Shown here in pieces: positions 1 to 5,586 of a stretch of 6,875 nt of DNA; the first letter of the stretch is position 1, and each line of letters starts with the position of its first letter. A program made the translations under genes and the position numbers. Under the pieces are notes generated by a model that was not told the origin of the DNA, did not search any database, and saw only the letters and a program-made list of their open reading frames with translations. The stretch is from Bacteroidota bacterium (lineage in GTDB: Bacteria; Bacteroidota; Bacteroidia; Bacteroidales; JAKIYJ01), in contig JAKIYJ010000078.1 in assembly GCA_022708585.1 (NCBI GenBank), positions 1-6,875 of the forward strand, written 5' to 3'.

Positions 1-432
1 GAAGGTATAGGTGCAAATTTCGGAAATGAATATCAATTAAACTCCAACGCAGTTATTTTAACTTATTTATTGTGTTCATATAAAGATGCTACAATAGCAT
101 ACAAGCATAATAATAATTGGCTCAACGGTATGCCTAATCCGTGTTATTTTTACCCTTATGGTATTGGAATCAATATAAATCAGGCAAATAATGTAAATAT
201 ATTGATTGCACCAAACCCTTCAAGTGATTATATAAATATTATTTTTTCAAGAAAAGTTAATGGTTTAATTGTAATTTATGATTATATTGGTATACAAAAA
301 GTGATTACAAACATAGAAAACTCTGATAAAATACAATTAAATGCTTATGAATGGCCAAGTGGTATCTATTTCGCTAAGTTTTTTGAAAATAATAGATTTG
401 ATAATCTTTCAGTAAAATTTATTAAATATTAA
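1..432 (+). CDS. C-terminal part of a secreted protein with a T9SS type A sorting domain (5' end outside window)
   Basis: The frame is open from base 1 to a TAA at 430-432, giving 143 residues, so the gene starts upstream of the window. The last 75 or so residues match the Bacteroidetes type A C-terminal sorting domain: an APNPSSDYINI strand (residues 70-80), a central YDYIG turn, then the WPSGIYFAKF segment and the basic end VKFIKY. Such domains send Sec-exported proteins through the outer membrane by the Type IX system and are cut off at the cell surface. The 65 residues before it (including KHNNNWLNGMPNPCYFYPYG) are the end of the functional part, which I do not recognise. The catalytic or binding role is therefore unknown. 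A second, broken secreted-protein gene starts 41 bases downstream. The sorting-domain call is strong; the identity of the protein is not known. Confidence 0.88.
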   Translation, partial: EGIGANFGNEYQLNSNAVILTYLLCSYKDATIAYKHNNNWLNGMPNPCYFYPYGIGININQANNVNILIAPNPSSDYINIIFSRKVNGLIVIYDYIGIQKVITNIENSDKIQLNAYEWPSGIYFAKFFENNRFDNLSVKFIKY

Positions 433-473
433 CAAAGAGTAAAAACGAAATAATACATAAAAATATATTAGTG

Positions 474-563
474 ATGAGAAAACTTTCTTTAATTATTTTA
501 ATTTACTTCTTCTATATTAGTAATATTAGCACACAAAACCTGATTCAATGGGAAATTAAATAG
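474..563 (+). pseudogene. 5' fragment of a secreted-protein gene, truncated by a mobile element
   Basis: ATG at 474 opens a 29-codon frame that ends at a TAG (561-563) formed by the first bases of an inverted-repeat element. The peptide starts MRKLSLIILIYFFYISNIST and continues QNLIQWEIK. This is a basic start, a hydrophobic stretch and a polar cleavage region, so a typical Sec signal peptide, followed by a QN mature start common in Bacteroidetes secreted proteins. It lies 41 bases after the upstream T9SS gene on the same strand. The abrupt end exactly at the element boundary says this is the head of a longer gene. The matching tail is probably at 803-862. Original function unknown. Confidence 0.6.
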
Positions 564-804
564 AGTTTGTCCATAATGTCCGATTTCATCGTTATTCTCA
601 GCCTTCAAATCAGTTATGTACTTTAGTACACTCCCGATTTTCAGGCTATCGAAACCTCGAACTCGAACATTCTGAAACAAACTCTTGACTTTATGGACAG
701 ACACTAATTATCTTTGTTTATGGTACAAAGATAAGTTATTTAATCGAAAAAACTATAATAAGTTATTAACAATTAATTGTTTATAACTTTATATACAGAC
801 ACTA
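561..804 (-). mobile_element. Small inverted-repeat element (MITE-like or internally deleted IS) with three related end sequences
   Basis: The left end at 561-580 (TAGAGTTTGTCCATAATGTC) and the inverted right end at 687-706 (read on the minus strand, TAGTGTCTGTCCATAAAGTC) agree at 17 of 20 bases, defining a 146-bp unit. A third end-like sequence, 785-804, is a direct repeat of 687-706 (17 of 20) and may be the true outer end of a 244-bp element. Every end begins with TA, which suggests a TA target as in IS630/Tc1-type elements; that family link is inference. The inner unit holds a small hairpin at 617-630 (TGTAC-TTTA-GTACA). A GTG-started minus-strand frame of 68 codons covers 498-704, but it begins in one inverted repeat, runs out through the other and matches no transposase I know. 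I regard it as non-coding or a remnant. Confidence 0.6.
708..734. repeat. Perfect 10-bp inverted repeat carrying mirrored TATCTTTG boxes
   Basis: TTATCTTTGT (708-717) and ACAAAGATAA (725-734) are exact reverse complements around a 7-base spacer. Each arm contains TATCTTTG, which fits the Bacteroidetes -7 promoter consensus TAnnTTTG, one facing each way. The minus-strand copy points into the 561-706 element. It may be a relic of a transposase promoter or operator, or simply a hairpin. A 14-bp perfect palindrome (AACAATTAATTGTT, 768-781) lies nearby. No clear -33 box was found for either direction. Confidence 0.4.
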
Positions 805-862
805 CTTAGTTAAGATTTTCACAAACCATAATTGTATTACAAAAAAAGTAATTAAATATTAA
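803..862 (+). pseudogene. 3' tail of a T9SS-type secreted protein gene, stranded beyond the mobile element
   Basis: From TAC at 803 the frame reads YLVKIFTNHNCITKKVIKY and ends in TAA at 860-862. It lines up with the end of the sorting domain in the gene at the left edge of the window (YFAKFFENNRFDNLSVKFIKY), including the Y-hydrophobic-x-K start and the basic KxIKY end. The rest of any sorting domain is missing, because the fragment begins at the TA that closes the 785-804 end repeat. It is probably the tail of the gene whose head lies at 474-563, or of a neighbour fused to it by deletion. The fragment is short, so this rests on motif likeness only. Confidence 0.45.
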
Positions 863-899
863 GCATAAAATTTTACTATTGAATTATATATTTAATACA

Positions 900-1040
900 T
901 TGAATCCACTCCGAAAAGTCATTTTTATTTTGAATTATTTTTTTGATAAAATAAATAAATTAATTTAGTAGACAAATCAATTAAAAATATAGATAAAGTT
1001 AATTAAAATTTGCTTTATAAACTTTTCGGAGTAGACTCAT
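900..1040 (-). mobile_element. Palindromic MITE-like element, copy A
   Basis: The left end at 900-919 (TTGAATCCACTCCGAAAAGT) and the inverted right end at 1021-1040 (read inward, ATGAGTCTACTCCGAAAAGT) match at 17 of 20 bases, bounding 141 bp of very AT-rich DNA with no convincing gene. Its minus strand aligns with a second copy at 5433-5586. The block 979-1010 equals the reverse complement of 5463-5494 at 31 of 32 bases, and both share an AATTCAAAATAAAAA-like stretch next to one terminus. A 10-base direct repeat, ATACATTGAA, occurs at 895-904 and 1039-1048 and straddles both ends; it may include a short target duplication. The copy sits immediately before the truncated IS30 transposase. Non-autonomous mobility is inferred from structure and copy number; no transposase partner is visible. 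Confidence 0.7.
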
Positions 1041-1047
1041 ACATTGA

Positions 1048-1363
1048 AATATGAAATTATCAATCACCTCCGATAACGGCAAAGAGTTTACTGAACATAA
1101 AATGATTAGTTCCGAGTTAAAACTGGATTTTTATTTTGCCAAACCCTGTCATTCATGAGAAAGAGGCGCTAATGAAAATAGCAACGAACTTATTCGACAA
1201 TATTTTCCAAAGAAAATCTCCTTTGAAAATATCTCTGACAATGATGTAAAGAGGGTTGAAGAAATATTGAATAATCAACCAAGAAAAAAAATTGAATTTT
1301 TTGACACCAAATGAATTTTTATTACTACATTTGCATAATCAAAAAGTTGCATTTGTTACTTGA
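1048..1363 (+). pseudogene. IS30-family transposase, 3' remnant (truncated, nonsense and frameshift mutations)
   Basis: Translation from about 1051 gives MKLSITSDNGKEFTEHKMIS and later the ERGANEN...LIRQYFPKK segment and NNQPRKK, the characteristic end of IS30-type DDE transposases. The catalytic Asp of SDNG (codon 1072) and the Glu of GANEN (codon 1174) are separated by 33 residues, the IS30 DD(33)E spacing. The helix-turn-helix half and the first Asp are missing. The conserved Trp of HSWERG is a TGA stop at 1156-1158. One extra T in the run 1297-1302 breaks the frame; reading on in the +1 frame gives FLTPNEFLLLHLHNQKVAFVT and a TGA at 1361-1363. The bases up to about 1385 may be the IS right end. 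It is a dead copy, cut on its 5' side next to the MITE-like element. Confidence 0.88.
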
Positions 1364-1393
1364 ATTCAGCTTTAAATTTAAATACAACAACAA

Positions 1394-1945
1394 ATGAAAA
1401 AATATAGATTATTAATAATATCTTTTGCTTTTTTTTCTTTTATTTTTAGTGGGTGTCTTACGGTTGAAAAAAAACAATATATATATGAAATAACCGGGAA
1501 AAATTCTGGCAAACTGACTATTAAATATATTAATATCATGGGTTCAGAAAATGATTCTACAGCCAGTACAGAAGAAGATTTTAATGACCTTATTGATAAT
1601 TATTTGAACGGCAATGTAATAGACCAATCTTATCCTGCTGCAACAAATATTCAAAAAAGACTTTTTGAAGAAAATGGGCAGTTATGCGGTGAAGTAACTT
1701 TATATTTTAATAACCTTAATGATGTGTATTTATTTAAGTTAGATAAAAAAAGTCCCATTATGTTCAGTGTAGTTCAGTCTATTGATGGCGAAGAATACAT
1801 TGATTCAAATGGTGTTTTTGGCGGTGAAAATATGAAAGTCGTTTTCTGGCCTAGTAAAACTAAAAAATTAATAATTAATACTAAAGTCTCTAGCCCCGAT
1901 TCTTATGTTAGTCTATTGGATAATTACAAAGAATGGAAAAAATAA
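1394..1945 (+). CDS. Lipoprotein of unknown function
   Basis: The 183-residue protein begins MKKYRLLIISFAFFSFIFSG followed by Cys21. This is a short lipoprotein signal peptide with lipobox FSGC, so the mature protein should be lipid-anchored at Cys21, in the inner or outer membrane. The rest is acidic and soluble, with no further membrane segment. Recognisable blocks are YEITGKNSGKLTIKYINIMG near the mature start, EDFNDLIDNY in the middle, FEENGQLCGEVTLYF, and VSLLDNYKEWKK at the end. I cannot name a family or activity; the beta-rich pattern suggests a small envelope domain. It starts about 30 bases after the dead IS30 copy, so the IS end forms its upstream region. There is a weak TAAATTTA box at 1373-1380 and no Shine-Dalgarno sequence. 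The next gene follows after 29 bases on the same strand, probably co-transcribed. Confidence 0.85.
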   Translation: MKKYRLLIISFAFFSFIFSGCLTVEKKQYIYEITGKNSGKLTIKYINIMGSENDSTASTEEDFNDLIDNYLNGNVIDQSYPAATNIQKRLFEENGQLCGEVTLYFNNLNDVYLFKLDKKSPIMFSVVQSIDGEEYIDSNGVFGGENMKVVFWPSKTKKLIINTKVSSPDSYVSLLDNYKEWKK

Positions 1946-1974
1946 TATGTTGTTTGATAAAATAAAATAAAAAT

Positions 1975-2529
1975 ATGAAAAAAAATATTTTTCTGTTTTA
2001 TTTTACTCTCTGTGTTGTATATGGAAGTTCCTCTGTTTCACAAAATTTATTTGATATTTCTCAAATACCTGTTGATACAATTACAAAACTTATTAGTTAT
2101 AAAGAAGTGGTACAGGAAAAAGGCAGTGCAGATGAATTATATAACAGAGCTATTGAATGGTTTAATTCTTTTTATAAAAATCCTACCGGTGTTACTCGTA
2201 TCCGAGATCCACAAAATCATAAAATTACTGGTGTAGCTCAGTTTAAAATAAAAAAAACTGATAAAGATGGTGTAAACATTGACGCAGGTAATATAGCTTA
2301 TACCATTATATTAGAATTTAAAGATAATAGATACAGATATGAATTAACAAATTTTAATCACAAACGAACGAGTTATTTTCCACTTGAAAGATGGCTTGAC
2401 CCTAAGGACCCACAATATAACAGTGATTGTCCTGAATTTATTAAACAGGTTCATAATTATTCACAGGAACTTATCAAAAGTCTTAAACAGGGTATGAAAC
2501 CAAAAGTTATTATTGAAGACAACTGGTAG
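1975..2529 (+). CDS. Secreted DUF4468-like (TBP-like fold) protein
   Basis: The protein has 184 residues. Residues 1-22 form a Sec signal peptide (MKKNIFLFYFTLCVVYG, probable cut after SVS before QNLF). From about residue 30 the order of motifs fits the Bacteroidetes domain of unknown function DUF4468: IPVDTITKLISYKEVV, then ELYNRAIEWFNSFY, then KITGVAQFKIK, then AGNIAYTIILEFKDNRYRYELTNF. Members are exported proteins with a predicted TBP-like fold and no established activity. The C-terminal 50 residues (FPLERWLDPKDPQ onward) are polar and helical. There is no lipobox, so a periplasmic or outer-face soluble location is inferred. The gene sits 29 bases after the lipoprotein and 14 bases before rlmN, all on the plus strand, consistent with one transcript. 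The family call is from memory of the motif order. Confidence 0.82.
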   Translation: MKKNIFLFYFTLCVVYGSSSVSQNLFDISQIPVDTITKLISYKEVVQEKGSADELYNRAIEWFNSFYKNPTGVTRIRDPQNHKITGVAQFKIKKTDKDGVNIDAGNIAYTIILEFKDNRYRYELTNFNHKRTSYFPLERWLDPKDPQYNSDCPEFIKQVHNYSQELIKSLKQGMKPKVIIEDNW

Positions 2530-2543
2530 AATTTTTAAAACTA

Positions 2544-3599
2544 ATGATTACTGATAAAATAGGTGATATTAGACTACTTGAACGCAACAGGGTTGAAAAG
2601 TGGCTGATAGAACAAGGGGAACAAAGGTACAGGTTTCGACAATTAGAAGAATGGTTATGGACAAAAGGAGTTCGTTCTTTTGATGAAATAACCAGTTTCC
2701 CTAAATGTTTAAGAGATAAACTTTCTCAAAATTTTTCTTTTATTTCTGTTTCCACATACAAAATTAAAGAAAGTAAAGACGGCACTCTTAAAAGTTTATT
2801 TTCATTATATGATGATGAATTGGTTGAAGGCGTTTTAATAATTTCAAATAATAGAAGCACAGCCTGCATTTCAACACAGGTAGGTTGTAAATCGGGATGC
2901 AAGTTTTGTGCAACAGGACAAGCAGGGTTTAAAAGGAACTTGCATTTTGTTGAAATTTTTGATCAAGTAACAATTTTAAATAAATTATCTGTTGAACATA
3001 CAGGCAGACCATTGAGCAATATAGTATTCATGGGTATGGGAGAGCCTCTTTTAAATTATGAGGCTGTCAAGGAATCTGTGAAATATATTACTGGAAAACC
3101 AGGGCTTGAAATGTCCCCATCAAGAATTACCCTTTCTACTGTTGGAATACCCGAAATGATTAAAAAAATGGGTGATGATAATGTAAAATATAATCTTGCA
3201 ATATCGTTTCATGCAGCCAATGATAGTAAACGTTCTGAATTAATTCCACTGGCAAAAAAATATAATCTGAAAGAACTCGCTACAGCTATCAAATATTTTC
3301 ATAAAAAAACAAATAACAGAATAACAATTGAATATTTACTGTTAGGGGGAGTTAACGATTTGCCCGGCGATGCAGCTGAACTTGCTATTTTTTGCAGAAA
3401 TTTTCCTGTTAAAATAAATTTAATTAATTTTAATCCTGTGAAAGGGCTTGATTTTGTTAATAGTAGCAAAGAAGATACATTGAGATTTCAGAAAATTCTT
3501 AAAAACAAAAATATGATTGTCAATATTCGTCGGAGCAGGGGCATAGACATAGATGCAGCTTGTGGACAATTAGCAGGCAAGAGTAATATTACAGAATAA
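2544..3599 (+). CDS. rlmN: Dual-specificity 23S rRNA (A2503-C2) / tRNA (A37-C2) methyltransferase RlmN
   Basis: This radical-SAM enzyme methylates C2 of A2503 in 23S rRNA and of A37 in a subset of tRNAs. The 351 residues match the usual length. The N-terminal helical domain (RYRFRQLEEWLW, 28-39) is followed by the 4Fe-4S loop Cys115-x3-Cys119-x2-Cys122 in GCKSGCKFCATGQAGF. Cys108 and Cys340 are the two catalytic cysteines (E. coli Cys118 and Cys355), the second in RGIDIDAACGQLAG. The SAM-binding MGMGEP lies at 163-168, and RITLSTVGI and LAISFHA follow. RlmN rather than Cfr is supported by the sequence around Cys340 and the core-genome setting, though these enzymes are close relatives. The start is the first ATG after the preceding TAG, with an A-rich leader and no Shine-Dalgarno sequence. 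Its TAA touches the stop codon of glnS on the other strand. Confidence 0.96.
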   Translation: MITDKIGDIRLLERNRVEKWLIEQGEQRYRFRQLEEWLWTKGVRSFDEITSFPKCLRDKLSQNFSFISVSTYKIKESKDGTLKSLFSLYDDELVEGVLIISNNRSTACISTQVGCKSGCKFCATGQAGFKRNLHFVEIFDQVTILNKLSVEHTGRPLSNIVFMGMGEPLLNYEAVKESVKYITGKPGLEMSPSRITLSTVGIPEMIKKMGDDNVKYNLAISFHAANDSKRSELIPLAKKYNLKELATAIKYFHKKTNNRITIEYLLLGGVNDLPGDAAELAIFCRNFPVKINLINFNPVKGLDFVNSSKEDTLRFQKILKNKNMIVNIRRSRGIDIDAACGQLAGKSNITE

Positions 3600-5294
3600 T
3601 TATTTTTTTCTGATCCACGAATCCTTTAAGGTAACAGTTCTGTTGAATACCGGTTTGCCTGGCATAGTATCTTTGTCGGCTGTAAAATATCCTATTCGTT
3701 CAAACTGAAATCTGGTATTTATATCAACATTAGCAAGTGATGGTTCAGCAAAAGCCTTGATAATTTTTAAAGAATCAGGATTGAGATAATCTGTATAATT
3801 ATGCCCTTCTTCAACCTGTTCAGGGAATTCAGACAAAAAAAGTCTGTCATAAAGTCTTATTTCGGCTTCAATGCAGTGATTTGCTGAAACCCAATGAATA
3901 GTCCCTTTTACCTTACGACCATCAGGGGAATTGCCTCCTTTACTTGCAGGATCATAGGTACAGTGGATCTCCTTAATTTCTCCAGTAGTTGGATCTTTAA
4001 TAACATCAGTACATTTAATAAAGTATGCATATCTTAATCTAACTTCATTACCTGGTGATAATCTAAAAAAATGTTGAGGCGGATTTTCTATAAAATCATC
4101 CCTTTCTATGTAAATTACTCGAGAAAAAGGAATTTTACGTGTTCCTTTTTCAAAATCTTCGGGATTATTAACAGCATCAAGTTCTTCGATATGATTATCG
4201 GGATAATTTGTAATAACGACTTTTAAAGGATTTAGAACCGCCATCCTGCGTTCAGCAATTTTGTTAAGATGTTCACGCACACAAAATTCAAGTAAAGAAA
4301 CATCTATTGTGTTATCACGGCGTGCTACTCCAATTTTATCTGAAAACATTTTAATGGATTCAGGAGTATAGCCCCTGCGTCTTAGTCCACAAATTGTTGG
4401 CATACGCGGGTCATCCCAGCCATTTACATATTTATTTTCAACAAGTTCAAGCAATTTACGTTTCGACATAACAGTATACGTTAAATTAAGCCTTGCAAAT
4501 TCAATTTGTTGAGGGGCAAATATTTCGAGTTCTTTTACAAACCAGTCATAAAGTTGTTTGTGAACTTCAAATTCCAGAGTACAAATAGAATGAGTAATTC
4601 TTTCGATAGAATCGCATTGTCCGTGGGCGAAATCATACATAGGATAAATACACCATTTATCTCCTGTTCTATGATGCGAAGTTTTGATTATACGATACAG
4701 TATAGGGTCACGCATAAGCATATTAGGATGCGACATGTCAATCTTGGCTCTTAAAACGCAACTGCCTTCTTCGAATTCTCCATTACGCATACGCCTGAAA
4801 AGATCGAGATTTTCTTCAATACTTCTGTTACGATATGGGCTTTCAATACCTTTAGTTGTAACAGTACCTCTTTGTTTGCTTATTTCATCAGGGCTTAAAT
4901 CGCAAACATAAGCTTTCTCTTTTTTTATTAATTTTTCGGCATATTCATATAAAATTTCAAAATAATCCGAAGCATAATATTCTCTGTCTTCCCAGTCAAA
5001 TCCCAACCATTTTATGTCTTCTTTTATTGAATCAATGTATTCGATATCTTCTTTAACAGGATTTGTATCATCAAAGCGAAGATTACACAGTCCATTGTAT
5101 TTTTTGGCAAGACCAAAATTTAAAATTATTGATTTTGCATGACCAATATGAAGATATCCGTTAGGTTCAGGTGGAAAACGAGTATGAACACTCCCTCCGT
5201 TTTTGTTGTTTTTTATATCTTCTTCTATTATTTGTTCAATAAAATTTTTAGAGTTAGAAGGTAAATTATTATTATCAAATTTTTCAGTTTCCAT
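3600..5294 (-). CDS. glnS: Glutaminyl-tRNA synthetase
   Basis: A class I aminoacyl-tRNA synthetase that charges tRNA-Gln with glutamine in the cytoplasm. The length, 564 residues, is close to the 550-560 usual for bacterial GlnRS. The Rossmann catalytic domain starts with [18 protein letters not shown] (HIGH at 49-52), then NLRFDDTNP (71-79) and the tRNA acceptor region. [22 protein letters not shown] (221-242) and the KMSKS-like VMSKRKL (275-281) complete the active site. [16 protein letters not shown] (299-314) is typical of GlnRS rather than GluRS. The C-terminal two-barrel anticodon domain runs from about residue 350 and includes [25 protein letters not shown] and [12 protein letters not shown]. 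The ATG at 5294 has a PTPR-free polar lead of about 35 residues before RFPPEP. It is convergent with rlmN with no spacer. Presence of GlnRS implies direct charging of tRNA-Gln. Confidence 0.97.
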   Translation of the reverse strand: METEKFDNNNLPSNSKNFIEQIIEEDIKNNKNGGSVHTRFPPEPNGYLHIGHAKSIILNFGLAKKYNGLCNLRFDDTNPVKEDIEYIDSIKEDIKWLGFDWEDREYYASDYFEILYEYAEKLIKKEKAYVCDLSPDEISKQRGTVTTKGIESPYRNRSIEENLDLFRRMRNGEFEEGSCVLRAKIDMSHPNMLMRDPILYRIIKTSHHRTGDKWCIYPMYDFAHGQCDSIERITHSICTLEFEVHKQLYDWFVKELEIFAPQQIEFARLNLTYTVMSKRKLLELVENKYVNGWDDPRMPTICGLRRRGYTPESIKMFSDKIGVARRDNTIDVSLLEFCVREHLNKIAERRMAVLNPLKVVITNYPDNHIEELDAVNNPEDFEKGTRKIPFSRVIYIERDDFIENPPQHFFRLSPGNEVRLRYAYFIKCTDVIKDPTTGEIKEIHCTYDPASKGGNSPDGRKVKGTIHWVSANHCIEAEIRLYDRLFLSEFPEQVEEGHNYTDYLNPDSLKIIKAFAEPSLANVDINTRFQFERIGYFTADKDTMPGKPVFNRTVTLKDSWIRKK

Positions 5295-5310
5295 TTTTTA
5301 AAATAAAATG

Positions 5311-5318
5311 CAAAAGTA
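5311..5318 (-). promoter_or_regulatory. Possible glnS promoter -7 box
   Basis: The minus strand reads TACTTTTG here, a full match to the Bacteroidetes -7 consensus TAnnTTTG, 16 bases before the glnS start codon. This would give a very short leader. No convincing TTG-type -33 box is visible at the usual 19-21 base distance, so the call is tentative. The leader is A-rich with no Shine-Dalgarno sequence. Confidence 0.35.
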
Positions 5319-5432
5319 AAATGTTTTTTTTAATATATACAGAGTAGAAGTAGATAATAGTTGCTTATATATATATATCAAGAATTTGTATTCAAGTAAA
5401 ATTTATGAAATATGTTTTGTTATATTTCGACT

Positions 5433-5586
5433 TTGAGTGTATTCCGAAAAGTATGTAAATAAAATTTTAATTAAATTTATCTATATTTTTAATTAACTTA
5501 TCTATGAGATTAATAAATTTAACAAAATAATTATGCCCTTTTCTCGTAAATTCAAAATAAAAAATGATTTTCCGAAGCAGGCTCAA
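5433..5586 (+). mobile_element. Palindromic MITE-like element, copy B, overlapping the 3' end of aroB
   Basis: The left end at 5433-5452 (TTGAGTGTATTCCGAAAAGT) and the inverted right end at about 5567-5586 (read inward, TTGAGCCTGCTTCGGAAAAT) are recognisable relatives of the copy A ends (ACTCCGAAAAGT core). The core 5463-5494 equals the reverse complement of 979-1010 at 31 of 32 bases. Near the right end both copies share AATTCAAAATAAAAA and TGA. Copy B carries about 13 extra bases around 5535-5548, explaining 154 bp against 141 bp. ACTTT is repeated directly at 5430-5434 and 5586-5590, across both ends. The right end lies inside the aroB frame and supplies its final codons. The inverted ends could also form a hairpin in the aroB transcript. 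The right repeat is the more diverged. Confidence 0.65.

Noticed and set aside
498..704. 68-codon minus-strand frame (SVHKVKSLFQNVRVRGFDSL...) as a protein-coding gene
   Set aside because: It begins with GTG inside one terminal repeat of the element, passes out through the other repeat into the signal peptide of the split gene on the opposite strand, and resembles no known family. It is best explained as an open frame within repeat DNA.
1156..1158. TGA at a conserved Trp as a sign of a recoded genetic code (TGA = Trp)
   Set aside because: All intact genes here use TGG for Trp, aroB ends in TGA, and the same transposase relic also has a frameshift and lacks its 5' half. A nonsense mutation in a dead gene is the simpler reading.
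1364..1393. Promoter for the lipoprotein operon (TAAATTTA at 1373-1380 with TTTG at 1352-1355)
   Set aside because: The -7 box misses the final G and the spacing of 17 bases is shorter than usual, so I do not list it as a feature.
2012..2236. Plus-strand 74-codon frame inside the DUF4468-like gene
   Set aside because: It is an out-of-frame shadow of a gene with a clear signal peptide and domain match.
4506..4911. Plus-strand open frames of 82 and 75 codons within glnS
   Set aside because: They lie wholly antisense to well-conserved GlnRS sequence and show no protein family motifs.
5360..5385. TA-rich run near 5366-5380 as a replication or regulatory repeat
   Set aside because: It is a short simple TA repeat in AT-rich intergenic DNA, with no boxes or iterons around it.
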